A program made the translations under genes and the position numbers. The notes beneath the pieces are model-generated. The model searched no databases. It was not told the origin of the DNA and saw nothing but the letters and a program-made list of their open reading frames with translations. Shown piece after piece: positions 27,112-35,335 of a DNA stretch of 64,000 nt. This stretch comes from CAXMRP01 sp965216515 (lineage in GTDB: Bacteria; Pseudomonadota; Alphaproteobacteria; Rhizobiales; Afifellaceae), in contig OZ244173.1 in assembly GCA_965216515.1 (NCBI GenBank), positions 496,001 through 560,000 on the forward strand, read 5' to 3'. The first letter of the stretch is position 1; the number at the start of each line of letters is the position of its first letter.

Positions 27112-28304
27112 CGCGGCGCCTCACCGGCATCGGCAAGTGCCGCTTGGCCTGAACGACGGGCCGCAATCCGCGCAGCGATCGGGCGGATGAGGGCAGGAAC
27201 GAAGTCGGGCAAATGGAGCCGTATGTTCAGCCAAAGCCCAAAGAGGCCGGTCGCCAGTCCGGCAATCGGCACGGCATAGAAGACGATCCAGGTGGCGATC
27301 CTGTCGTCGCTGACCGCAAAGGCGATCAGGCCGGTGACGCGAAATGCCAGACACAGGCCGGCGGCGGTGAAAATTGCAAAGCGGATATCGTTTCGGTTGG
27401 CCCGTGCCCGGCCCGCCAGCGCGGCGACAATCGCCGCAAAGGCCAGAGGATATAGCGGTGCCGAAAACCGCTCATGCAACTCTCGGTTCAGCAAAATTCG
27501 GTCGCGGCGTTCCGCCTCCGCGTCCGTTCGCTTCGCCAGCAGTGCAGCCGTGGACATCTCCTTTGGCGAACGGCTGGCGGTTGCCGCGGCCTGGGTGAAC
27601 TGGCTGAGGTCGATGGCATAGGTGTCGAATGCCACCACATTCACGGTTCCGTTTTCCGCCTGCTCACGGATGATGTTGCCGTTGGCAAGGACCAGATAGG
27701 CGCCGCGGCCTTGCTCCAGAAGCGCGCCGCGCGCCGCGACATACTGGACGTTTTCATTTTCCTTTCGGGAATCGGACACGAAAATGCCCGCAAAACTGCC
27801 GTCGGCCACCCGTTCGCGAATGTGCAGCGTCAGCTTGCCACCTTCCAGCGACCGAAAACCGCCATCCTGCACAACGCTGGACACCAGATCCGCCCGCACC
27901 CGGTAGACCAGTTCCCGGAGACCGGCGGTGCTGAGCGGCGTGATCAGCAGGTAGGACACTGCAAGAATGGCCGAAAGCAATAGCGCCACCAGCGCGATCG
28001 GCCGCAGGATCGTCCGCCGCGGCGCGCCGGAGGCGGTCATCACGGTGATTTCGCTGTCCTCGTGCAACTCGCTCAAAACCACCAGCAGCCCGATCATGAA
28101 GGCGATCGGGATGATGATCTGGATCACAGCCGGCAACGCCAGCAAAGTCATCACCAGGAACATCCAGATGCTCTGGCCGCTGGTTGTCACCACGTCGAGA
28201 CGCTGCAGGAACTCGATCAGCCAGATGATGCAGACAAGAACGCCGAGCGACGACGCAAAGGCGATCATGATGCGCCGAAACATGTACCGTTCAAAAACCG
28301 GCAT
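27108..28304 (-). CDS. lptF: LPS export ABC transporter permease LptF
   Basis: A 398-residue YjgP/YjgQ permease (MPVFERYMFRRIMIAF ...), with helices near 15-35, 55-80 and 100-120, a central periplasmic domain with GGKLTLHIRERVADGSFAGIFVSD, and three C-terminal helices. It is the first gene of lptF-lptG-lptD-surA-pdxA-rsmA, divergent from pepA. LptB and LptA/C are not in the window. Tight overlaps downstream suggest a single envelope-biogenesis transcript. Confidence 0.93.
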   Translation of the reverse strand: MPVFERYMFRRIMIAFASSLGVLVCIIWLIEFLQRLDVVTTSGQSIWMFLVMTLLALPAVIQIIIPIAFMIGLLVVLSELHEDSEITVMTASGAPRRTILRPIALVALLLSAILAVSYLLITPLSTAGLRELVYRVRADLVSSVVQDGGFRSLEGGKLTLHIRERVADGSFAGIFVSDSRKENENVQYVAARGALLEQGRGAYLVLANGNIIREQAENGTVNVVAFDTYAIDLSQFTQAAATASRSPKEMSTAALLAKRTDAEAERRDRILLNRELHERFSAPLYPLAFAAIVAALAGRARANRNDIRFAIFTAAGLCLAFRVTGLIAFAVSDDRIATWIVFYAVPIAGLATGLFGLWLNIRLHLPDFVPALIRPIAARIAARRSGQAALADAGEAPR

Positions 28305-28453
28305 TCCACCCGTCCTGTAGCCAGTCCCGACACTCCGTCGTTAAGCCTAAGAAACGGCCAACGATCATGGTTAACGCAACGCCGCCGCCATGGTCTGCCT
28401 GAGTGTCCGATGCGATCTGCCGTCGCATTCTTGCTGCCAATTGCCGCAACATG

Positions 28454-28482
28454 TTGACGTTGAGGCTCGGCCCGTGTCTACC
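28454..28482 (+). promoter_or_regulatory. Candidate pepA promoter
   Basis: TTGACG (28454-28459), a 17-bp spacer and TCTACC (28477-28482) fit the alphaproteobacterial TTGAC-N17-CTAYMT-like pattern, and would give a leader of about 55 nt before pepA. Confidence 0.4.
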
Positions 28483-28543
28483 CAAGGAACCCGGATCGGG
28501 CAATTGGGGCCGGGCCCGCACACAAGGCAGGCAGAATTTGAAA

Positions 28544-30040
28544 ATGGCAAACCGTCTCGATATCGCTTTTGTGAAATATGCACCGCCTCAGCGCGGTACA
28601 GCGTTTTTTCTGACCGGAAGCAAGCTTGCGCTCGGCAAACTGGCCGCCGCTTTCGACAAAAAGGCCGGCGGTGCGTTGAAGCGGGCGGCAGAGGCGGCCG
28701 GCTTTGAGGGCGAGGCGCGCAAGGCCGTGGAAATCCTTGCGCCCGCGGGCGCTGATCTCGGCCGCGCGGTTTTTGTCGGTGTTGGCGATCCGGACAAGAT
28801 TGCCGAGGCGGACTGGTTGCGTCTTGGCGGTTCGATCGCCGGTCGCTTGCGCGAGGATCGCCAGGCGACGGTCGTACTTGAGCAACCCGGAGGCGGAACG
28901 CTTCCGCCTGAATGCGCCGCCACCCTGGCGCTCGGTATGGCGATGCGCGGCTACCGGTTCGATCAATACAAGACCAAGAAAGACAAGAAACCGCCGGCCA
29001 GGGTCAAGGTCCGGATCCAGACGGCCAGACCGCGCGCCGCCGCCGCACGCTGGCGTGCTGAACGCGCCGTTGCCGAGGGGATTGGACTGTCCCGCGATCT
29101 GGTCAACGAACCGGCCAATATTCTGGGGCCTGTCGAATTTGCCGGACGCCTGAAGGCGTTGTCCAAGCTTGGTCTGGATGTGCGCGTCTACGACGAAAAG
29201 GCGATTGGCCGCAAAAAAATGGGTGCCTTGCTCGGCGTCGCGCAGGGGTCCCGGCGGCCGGCCCGCGTCGTGATTATGAAATGGAAGGGCGGCAAGGCCA
29301 AGGAGCGGCCGCTGGCGCTTGTCGGCAAAGGCGTGGTTTTCGACACTGGCGGGATTTCCATCAAGCCGTCCGTCGGCATGGAGGACATGAAGGGCGACAT
29401 GGGCGGTGCGGCGGCGGTCGCGGGTACCATGTGCGCGCTTGCCGGTCGCAAGGCCAGGGCAAATGTCGTCGGCATCGTCGGCCTGGTCGAAAACATGCCC
29501 GACGGCAACGCCCAGCGACCTGGCGATATCGTCACGTCCATGTCCGGTCAGACGATTGAGGTAATCAACACCGATGCCGAGGGCCGGCTTGTCCTCGCCG
29601 ATATCCTGACCTTCATCCAACGGACCGAGAAGCCCTGTGCCATGATCGATCTGGCGACGTTGACCGGTGCCATCATTGTCGCCCTCGGCAAGGAGCACGC
29701 CGGGCTGTTTTCCAACAATGACGGTCTCGCCGCCAATCTCGCCACAGCCGGTACGGAGACTGGCGAAAAGGTCTGGCGCCTGCCGTTGGCCGCCGCCTAC
29801 GACAAATTGATCGATTCCCGTTTCGCCGACATGAAGAATGTCGGTGGCCGTTGGGCTGGCTCGATTACGGCCGCCCAGTTCCTTCAGCGCTATGTGGAAA
29901 ACGACACACCCTGGGCGCATATCGATGTCGCCGGCACCGCCATGGCCTCGCCTGCCTCCGACACCAACCGCTCCTGGGCTTCCGGTTTCGGCGTCCGGCT
30001 GCTCGATCGGCTCGTGCGCGACAACTACGAAAAAAAATGA
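28544..30040 (+). CDS. pepA: Leucyl aminopeptidase
   Basis: A 498-residue M17 metallopeptidase releasing N-terminal residues from peptides. The C-terminal catalytic half holds GKGVVFDTGGISIKPS and the M17 signature NTDAEGRLVLAD, whose acidic residues bind the metals. The N-terminal domain is the macro-like domain used for hexamer contacts and, in some bacteria, DNA binding. The ATG at 28544 (MANRLDIAFVKY) is chosen; the in-frame upstream 47 codons look non-coding. It is divergent from lptF and followed by holC after nine bases. Confidence 0.95.
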   Translation: MANRLDIAFVKYAPPQRGTAFFLTGSKLALGKLAAAFDKKAGGALKRAAEAAGFEGEARKAVEILAPAGADLGRAVFVGVGDPDKIAEADWLRLGGSIAGRLREDRQATVVLEQPGGGTLPPECAATLALGMAMRGYRFDQYKTKKDKKPPARVKVRIQTARPRAAAARWRAERAVAEGIGLSRDLVNEPANILGPVEFAGRLKALSKLGLDVRVYDEKAIGRKKMGALLGVAQGSRRPARVVIMKWKGGKAKERPLALVGKGVVFDTGGISIKPSVGMEDMKGDMGGAAAVAGTMCALAGRKARANVVGIVGLVENMPDGNAQRPGDIVTSMSGQTIEVINTDAEGRLVLADILTFIQRTEKPCAMIDLATLTGAIIVALGKEHAGLFSNNDGLAANLATAGTETGEKVWRLPLAAAYDKLIDSRFADMKNVGGRWAGSITAAQFLQRYVENDTPWAHIDVAGTAMASPASDTNRSWASGFGVRLLDRLVRDNYEKK

Positions 30041-30049
30041 CGGACGGAA

Positions 30050-30559
30050 ATGGATGACGGGCAGGTCGGCACTGTGACCGAGGTGCTGTTCTACCACCTG
30101 GAAACGCGCACGCTGGAAGACGTGCTGCCGGATCTCCTGTCGCGTTGTCTGGAACGAGGCTGGCGCGCGGTCGTGCAGTCGGCGAACCGGGACAGGCTTG
30201 CCGGCCTGGACGACAGGTTATGGACGTTCGATGACGCCGGATTTCTGCCACACGGCGCCACTGAAGATGGCCACGCCGCCGATCAGCCGATCTGGCTGAC
30301 AACCGGATCGGACAATCCCAACAACGCCACCGTCCGCTTTCTGGTCGATCTTGCACCGCTGCCTGAACCCGATGCCGTGGCGGCCTATGCGCGGATCGTC
30401 GTCCTGTTTGACGGTTTGGACAATGAAGCGCTCGACCATGCCCGCACGGCGTGGAAGGCAGCGGACGCCGCCGGCCTGAATGTTCAGTATTGGCGCCAGG
30501 ACGAAAGCGGCCGTTGGCGAAAACAGGACGGCGGCGGGCATTCCCAACGCGCCGGGTGA
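30050..30559 (+). CDS. holC: DNA polymerase III chi subunit
   Basis: A 169-residue protein with the HolC pattern: EVLFYHLETRTLEDVLPDLLSRCLERGWRAVV at the N-terminus, then LDDRLWTFDDAGFLPHG and IWLTTGSDNPNNA, then VVLFDG in the core. Chi links the clamp loader to single-strand binding protein. It sits nine bases after pepA, the conserved pepA-holC pair. The C-terminus is extended by a basic, Gly-rich tail (about 15 residues). Confidence 0.93.
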   Translation: MDDGQVGTVTEVLFYHLETRTLEDVLPDLLSRCLERGWRAVVQSANRDRLAGLDDRLWTFDDAGFLPHGATEDGHAADQPIWLTTGSDNPNNATVRFLVDLAPLPEPDAVAAYARIVVLFDGLDNEALDHARTAWKAADAAGLNVQYWRQDESGRWRKQDGGGHSQRAG

Positions 30560-30567
30560 TTTTCCGC

Positions 30568-31536
30568 CTATTCGGCCGCCCGCTGCGCCAGCGGACGCCG
30601 CCGATGGGCAGAGGCGGATCGCCAGACCAGGGCTATTCGCTCGCAAAACCAGTCCGCATCACGCAAGAATAGGTCCTCCCCAAGCGCCAGCGCCTGCGCG
30701 TGCAGGGTGGAACGCGCCCGGCCGATACGAGCGGCCAGTTCGCCGGGATCGTCGGCCATCGAGCCCAGTGCCGGATCGCCGTCAAGAACGGCCTTCAAAA
30801 CCGCCAGGTCATTGGCGTCGCCCAACAGGTCGGAAAGCCGCTTGCAGTGGAGCGCGCGCGCGTTCAGTGGTGCCGGCCAGATGTCCCGGATCAGCCGCAA
30901 ATGCATCCAGTGATACTTCACCCGCTTGCGCCAATCATGAAAGGCGGCCGTGTCAGGTTGCGAACGCACCCGCCCCAGTCCGGCCGCCGCCTGGCGGTAA
31001 ATCCGTGACAGTCCGGCAACACAGGTCTGGGGATCGAGCGTCGCCAGGGGGAGGGCGCCAAGCTGCAGGCGCCCGGCCTTGAGCTCCGCCAGCACCCGTT
31101 CCGCGGGATCGGGGTCGCAGGCGGCAACAGGCGCCAACCGGTTCCGCCGGTCGGACAGCGTCGCCCGCAATTGCGATGGAACGGACGTCAGGTCGCGAGG
31201 CGCAATGATTTCCATATCTGCTGGTTTGGAGGCCGGTTCCGACGCATCAAGCAGGTCCAGCGCCTCGATCGCCGCACTTGCATCGCGCCGGCGCGACAGC
31301 GCACGCCCGCAATCCCGGTAGCGCCAGTTTTCCTTTCTGTAGCACTCTTCGCCGAGCGCCGGCCGGGCAAGCCTCAGCAGGCCGCGCAGCTTCTTCATCC
31401 GGCGCCGGGCAACGGCGATAGCCTCCGGCCGCACAGGCGGATCCGCCAACGCCGCCTCCGCCTTGCCGATCAGCTCTGCCGCAATCCGCCGGAATTCACC
31501 GTCCAGGGGCAGGTCGGGATCGATCCGATAGGCCAT
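30568..31536 (-). CDS. CHAD domain-containing protein
   Basis: A 322-residue, Arg- and His-rich helical protein. CHAD signatures are visible as two helical repeats: EAIAVARRRMKKLRGLLRLARPAL in the N-terminal half and FHDWRKRVKYHWMHLRLI in the C-terminal half. The basic face of CHAD domains binds polyphosphate. No CYTH domain is fused and no polyphosphate kinase or phosphatase gene is nearby, so its partner is unknown. The ATG at 31536 (MAYRIDPDLPL) is preferred over one 12 codons upstream. It lies between holC and an ABC-F gene, where Hyphomicrobiales more often have ndk or other genes. Confidence 0.85.
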   Translation of the reverse strand: MAYRIDPDLPLDGEFRRIAAELIGKAEAALADPPVRPEAIAVARRRMKKLRGLLRLARPALGEECYRKENWRYRDCGRALSRRRDASAAIEALDLLDASEPASKPADMEIIAPRDLTSVPSQLRATLSDRRNRLAPVAACDPDPAERVLAELKAGRLQLGALPLATLDPQTCVAGLSRIYRQAAAGLGRVRSQPDTAAFHDWRKRVKYHWMHLRLIRDIWPAPLNARALHCKRLSDLLGDANDLAVLKAVLDGDPALGSMADDPGELAARIGRARSTLHAQALALGEDLFLRDADWFCERIALVWRSASAHRRRPLAQRAAE

Positions 31537-31608
31537 GACCACTGTTTTGACGAAATCCTGGCATCCGGGCAAGCACCACCGATGCGGCGCCCGATGGCGG
31601 ACAACGCT

Positions 31609-33540
31609 TCAAATTTGAGCAAGGCGATCTGAAAGCGCCGTCAGCTCCAGCCAGATGTCCTCCGCCTTGGCAAGCTTGTCGGCGCGGCGGGCCCGCAGCT
31701 GCGCCAGCCGGGCGGCTTCCTCCGGGTCGGACTGGTAGAGGCCGGTTTCGACGAGGCGATCATCGATGGATTGAATCTTTTTCTCAAGATCCGCCATCAA
31801 AGCTTCGCATTCCTTGATTTTCTTACGGACCGGGCCGAGCTTTTCCCGTTGCGCCGCCGCCTGCCGGCGCGCCTCGCGGTGAGAGACCGCGTTTTCCGGT
31901 TGTCCGGTCCCGTCCGCCGCCCCCGGACCCAATTCCTTCAGCACCAGTTGACGATAATCGTCAAGGTCGCCGCCGAAGGGGCGGATCGTGCCCTCGGCAA
32001 CGAGCCATAACCGGTCCACGCAAGCCTCCAGCAGATGCCGGTCGTGGGAGATCAGGATGACGGCGCCGGAATAACTGTTCAGCGCGTGGACCAGCGCTTC
32101 GCGGCTGTCGACATCGAGATGGTTTGTCGGCTCGTCAAGGATCAGGAGATGCGGCGCATCGAAGGCGGCAAGACCCATCACCAGCCTGGCCTTTTCGCCG
32201 CCGGACAGGTTTTCGGCCGGCGTATCCATCTTCTCGGTCGAAAGCCCCATCTGCGCGACCCGCGCCCGCACCTGGGCTTCGCCCGACCGGTTTCGCTCCG
32301 CCGGTGACTGGGCTGAGCTGCGGCGTTGCCGTCCGGAGAGGCGTACCCGCACATGTTCGACGGCACTTTGCTCCGGCACCAGAAGGTCGATCTGGTGTTG
32401 GGCGAAATAGCCGATGGAAAGCTTGTTGGCCGTGACCATCGTGCCGTCTTCCGGCGTCAATTGCCCGGCCAGCAGTTTGGCGAATGTCGACTTGCCGTTG
32501 CCATTTGTACCCAGCAATCCGATCCGGTCGTCATCGTCAATGCGCAGGTCCAGCGCCGCCAGAACCGGTTTTCCGGGCGTGTAACCAACCGACACGTTCT
32601 CGGCTTGGATGATCGGTGGTGTCGCCGGTTTGTCCGGGTCGCAGAACCGGATCGGCAGCACCCGCTCGCTTGCCATCGCGGCGATCGGTTCCAGGCGTGC
32701 AAGTGCCTTGAGACGCGATTGGGCCTGACGCGCCTTGGATGCCTTGTAGCGGAATCGCGCCACGAAGGCTTCCATATGTTTGCGCTGCGCTTCCTGGCGC
32801 ACCTGCATTTTTCCCTGCAACGCCTGTTGCTCCCGGCGCTGGCGCTCGAACTGGTCATAGCCACCTCGCCAGGCCTTCAGCTTGCAATCGCTCAGGTGGA
32901 CGATGGTGTCGACGGCCTTGTTGAGGAGGTCGCGGTCGTGGCTGACGATGATCACCGTGTGCCGGTAGCGGGCGACATAGCGCTCCAGCCACAAGGCGCC
33001 TTCCAGATCGAGATAGTTGGTCGGTTCGTCGAGCAGCAGCAGGTCCGGCTCCGAAAACAGCAGCCCGGCCAGCGCCACCCGCATCCGCCAGCCGCCGGAG
33101 AATTCCGAACATGGCCGCGCCTGCGCGGCGGTGTCAAAGCCCAGGCCGTGCAGGATGCGGCCGGCCCGCGCCGGCGCATCATGGGCGCCAATATCGGCAA
33201 GCCGCGTGTGAATCTCGGCGATCCGGTGGGGATCGCGCGCCACGTCCGCCTCCGCGGTCAGCGTGGCAAGTTCGGTATCGGCGGCGAGCACGGTTTCCAG
33301 CAGCGAATGCGGTCCGTCCGGGGCCTCCTGTTCCAATCGCCCGATGCGCGCACCGGCCGGCACCGAAATACTGCCCGATTCCACGCCGATATCACCGGTG
33401 ATCGCGCGGAATAGCGTTGTTTTCCCGGTGCCGTTGCGTCCGACCAGCCCGACCTTGGCGCCGCCGGGTAGCGCTACGCTCGCATTCTCAAGCAGCACCC
33501 GGCCGGCAATCCTGAGCGTGATGGCGTTGATCTGCAGCAT
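31609..33540 (-). CDS. ABC-F family ATP-binding protein
   Basis: A 643-residue protein with two ABC ATPase domains and no membrane segment. Domain 1 has Walker A GRNGTGKTT and signature FSGGWRMR with LLLLDEPTNYLD; domain 2 has Walker A GTNGNGKST and signature LSGGEKAR with LLILDEPTNHLD. The charged linker between them and the C-terminal coiled-coil (about 560-640) match the YheS/Uup-type ABC-F proteins that act on ribosomes. The ATG at 33540 gives MLQINAITLRIAGR. Whether it is a housekeeping translation factor or confers resistance cannot be told from sequence; the genomic context favours the former. Confidence 0.92.
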   Translation of the reverse strand: MLQINAITLRIAGRVLLENASVALPGGAKVGLVGRNGTGKTTLFRAITGDIGVESGSISVPAGARIGRLEQEAPDGPHSLLETVLAADTELATLTAEADVARDPHRIAEIHTRLADIGAHDAPARAGRILHGLGFDTAAQARPCSEFSGGWRMRVALAGLLFSEPDLLLLDEPTNYLDLEGALWLERYVARYRHTVIIVSHDRDLLNKAVDTIVHLSDCKLKAWRGGYDQFERQRREQQALQGKMQVRQEAQRKHMEAFVARFRYKASKARQAQSRLKALARLEPIAAMASERVLPIRFCDPDKPATPPIIQAENVSVGYTPGKPVLAALDLRIDDDDRIGLLGTNGNGKSTFAKLLAGQLTPEDGTMVTANKLSIGYFAQHQIDLLVPEQSAVEHVRVRLSGRQRRSSAQSPAERNRSGEAQVRARVAQMGLSTEKMDTPAENLSGGEKARLVMGLAAFDAPHLLILDEPTNHLDVDSREALVHALNSYSGAVILISHDRHLLEACVDRLWLVAEGTIRPFGGDLDDYRQLVLKELGPGAADGTGQPENAVSHREARRQAAAQREKLGPVRKKIKECEALMADLEKKIQSIDDRLVETGLYQSDPEEAARLAQLRARRADKLAKAEDIWLELTALSDRLAQI

Positions 33541-33662
33541 CGGTTTGACGTCGAGGGTAGCCGGTGATTTCAGGGCCGGGGCATACAGGAAGGGCAGGGC
33601 GGGCGGCAAGAGGGCGTTCCGCAGTCGAAGCGCGGTGCCGGTCCGCCAAAGCGCCCCTCAAT

Positions 33663-33688
33663 GAGAAAGGCGGGCCGAAGCCCGCCTT
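33663..33688 (-). terminator. Rho-independent terminator of rplM-rpsI
   Basis: A perfect hairpin: seven GC pairs (GGCGGGC/GCCCGCC) plus two A-T pairs enclose a four-base loop, which reads TTCG on the minus strand. It is followed by TTTCTC on that strand and lies 50-75 bp past the rpsI stop. Confidence 0.78.
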
Positions 33689-33736
33689 CGCAAATTCGCG
33701 ATCCGGCACGCCGGTCTGCGCCGGCGCGCGGTGCGG

Positions 33737-34228
33737 TCAGCGCTTGGAGAACTGGAAGCTCTTGCGCGCCTTTGGCTTGCCATACTTCTTGCGCTCCACC
33801 ACCCGGGCGTCACGGGTGAGGAATCCACCTTTCTTGAGCGTCGGCCGCAGTTCCGGTTCGTAGAAGGTCAGCGCCTTGGAAATGCCGTGGCGCAGCGCGC
33901 CCGCCTGGCCCGAAAGCCCGCCACCTGAGACCGTCGCCGTGACGTCGTACTGGCCGTCTCGATTGGCTGCGGCGATTGGTTGGCGGATGATGAGCTGCAA
34001 AACCGGACGGCCGAAATACTCCGCGAAGTCCTTTGTGTTGACGATGATCCGTCCCGTCCCTGGCTTTAGCCACACCCGGGCGACGGCATCCTTGCGCTTG
34101 CCGGTCGCGTAGGAGCGTCCGTGTGCATCGAGTTTCTGCACATGGACCGGTGCTTCCGGGGTTTCCGGCGCGGTTACCTCGCCCTCCAGCGCCTGGCCGA
34201 GATCCTCAAGCGATTGTATGTCGGCCAT
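33737..34228 (-). CDS. rpsI: 30S ribosomal protein S9
   Basis: A 163-residue protein with the S9 core starting at YATGKRKDAVARVWLKPGTGRIIVN, then DFAEYFGRPVLQLIIRQPI, and ending with the invariant KSFQFSKR tail that reaches the P-site tRNA. A non-conserved N-terminal extension of about 35 residues (Glu/Pro/Thr-rich) is typical for alphaproteobacteria. It begins two bases after the rplM stop. Confidence 0.98.
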   Translation of the reverse strand: MADIQSLEDLGQALEGEVTAPETPEAPVHVQKLDAHGRSYATGKRKDAVARVWLKPGTGRIIVNTKDFAEYFGRPVLQLIIRQPIAAANRDGQYDVTATVSGGGLSGQAGALRHGISKALTFYEPELRPTLKKGGFLTRDARVVERKKYGKPKARKSFQFSKR

Positions 34229-34230
34229 GG

Positions 34231-34695
34231 TCAGCCCCTCCTCACATTCTTTGCGTTCATTGCCGCCAGGTCGACGGCTTCCGGCTTTTGCGCCTCATGG
34301 GGATGGTCCGCTCCGGCATAGACCTTGAGGTTTTTGAGCTGTTGGCGCCCCAGGGGCCCGCGCGGGATCATCCGCTCGACGGCTTTCTCGACGACCCGCT
34401 CGGGGAATTTGCCCTCGAAAACCTTGCGCGCCGTGCGTTCCTTGATGCCGCCGGGGTAACCGGTGTGCCAGTGATAGGTCTTGTTTTCGTATTTGTTGCC
34501 GGTCAGCACGGCCTTGTCGGCGTTGATGATGATGACATTGTCGCCGCAATCCATGTTCGGCGTATAGGTCGGCTTGTGTTTGCCGCGCAGGCGGCTGGCG
34601 ACAAAGGCGGCCAGTCGGCCCACGACAAGCCCCTCGGCATCGACGAGTATCCAGGTCTTCTCGATGTCCGCGGGCTTTGCGGAGTAGGTTTTCAT
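34231..34695 (-). CDS. rplM: 50S ribosomal protein L13
   Basis: A 154-residue protein: MKTYSAKPADIEKTWILVDAEG, GRLAAFVASRLRGKHKPTYTP, then MDCGDNVIIINADK, and the signature MIPRGPLGRQQLKNLKVYAG. L13 is an early-assembling 50S protein. The ATG at 34695 is the standard start; an in-frame reading 45 codons longer has no family similarity. GGGAA lies about six bases upstream. It is the first gene of rplM-rpsI. Confidence 0.98.
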   Translation of the reverse strand: MKTYSAKPADIEKTWILVDAEGLVVGRLAAFVASRLRGKHKPTYTPNMDCGDNVIIINADKAVLTGNKYENKTYHWHTGYPGGIKERTARKVFEGKFPERVVEKAVERMIPRGPLGRQQLKNLKVYAGADHPHEAQKPEAVDLAAMNAKNVRRG

Positions 34696-34878
34696 TGCGT
34701 TTCCCAGCGTTTCCCATGGTGCGGGTTGCAGATCGGATCGTCGGCAGTCACCGGTCCGGACATCCGGGTGGAAGAACCGAACAGGCGGCGAGACCTTGCC
34801 GTGCCCCGGACGGCACGGCACAAACCGCACCTCGTCACTCGACCGTCGGAACCCTGTCTCTGTCTGCCAGCGCCGCCG

Positions 34879-34906
34879 CTGTAGAAGGCAAACGCCGCCA
34901 AGTCAA
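34879..34906 (-). promoter_or_regulatory. Candidate rplM-rpsI promoter
   Basis: On the minus strand TTGACT (34901-34906) and CTACAG (34879-34884) are 16 bp apart, a good fit to alphaproteobacterial housekeeping promoters and about 180 bp upstream of rplM. Confidence 0.5.
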
Positions 34907-34930
34907 CGAATTTATCGCGATATCGAAAAA

Positions 34931-34972
34931 ACACGAAATAACAACGTGTTACCAATGTGGTATTTTTATACC
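34931..34972. repeat. Two adjacent small inverted repeats upstream of rplM
   Basis: ACACG-N9-CGTGT (34931-34949) is followed by GGTAT-TTTT-ATACC (34959-34972). Both are perfect five-base arms, just upstream of the candidate rplM promoter in an AT-rich island. They may be operators or structure in a transcript reading the other way. Confidence 0.45.
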
Positions 34973-35139
34973 GCCACCGGGAAGGAGACGCGCGCCCGGA
35001 AGCGCAGCCTGTATGATGACGGCGACGGTCCCGGCAATTCCCAATGAAGCAAACCTTCGCAAGAGCCGCCGCAATACGGCCTGGCCGTTGACGCCCGGCC
35101 CTAGCCGGGTATCGCCGCCGACCGATCGCGTCGTTTAGA

Positions 35140-35154
35140 TTAACAAAGTATTAA
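35140..35154. promoter_or_regulatory. CtrA-type box 1 (TTAA-N7-TTAA)
   Basis: An exact 8/8 match to the CtrA consensus half-sites with the canonical seven-base gap. It lies 43 bp upstream of the second box and about 195 bp before the fecR start. Confidence 0.6.
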
Positions 35155-35182
35155 AGCATAGGATGACAAACAGAACATCAGA

Positions 35183-35197
35183 TTAACTGTTTATTAA
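35183..35197. promoter_or_regulatory. CtrA-type box 2 (TTAA-N7-TTAA)
   Basis: A second exact 8/8 match, on nearly the same helical face as box 1 (43 bp, about four turns). It is centred about 87 bp upstream of the +1 predicted from the promoter at 35242-35270. Confidence 0.6.
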
Positions 35198-35241
35198 TTT
35201 AAGTTCAAAGCAAGTAATTTACGACAATTCAATTTATGATG

Positions 35242-35270
35242 TTATCAAGGCACTCAGAATTGTTCTATAT
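35242..35270 (+). promoter_or_regulatory. Candidate fecR promoter
   Basis: TTATCA (35242-35247), a 17-bp spacer and CTATAT (35265-35270). The -10 is the alphaproteobacterial consensus; the -35 is a partial match, which would suit an activated promoter. Confidence 0.5.
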
Positions 35271-35335
35271 GTAGCTCATAGTAAATTCGTGCCGGCCGTG
35301 TTTGCACGGCAGGCATAAGCGGATTGAGGTAAGCC

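Larger units (their letters stand above)
34696..35335. other. Divergent rplM/fecR intergenic region
   Basis: 640 bp with no credible gene. It divides into a GC-rich rplM half holding the candidate rplM promoter and two small inverted repeats, and an AT-rich fecR half (about 35135-35285) with two exact CtrA-type boxes and a candidate promoter. A GCCGTG/CACGGC hairpin (35295-35310) lies in the predicted fecR leader. Confidence 0.7.
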
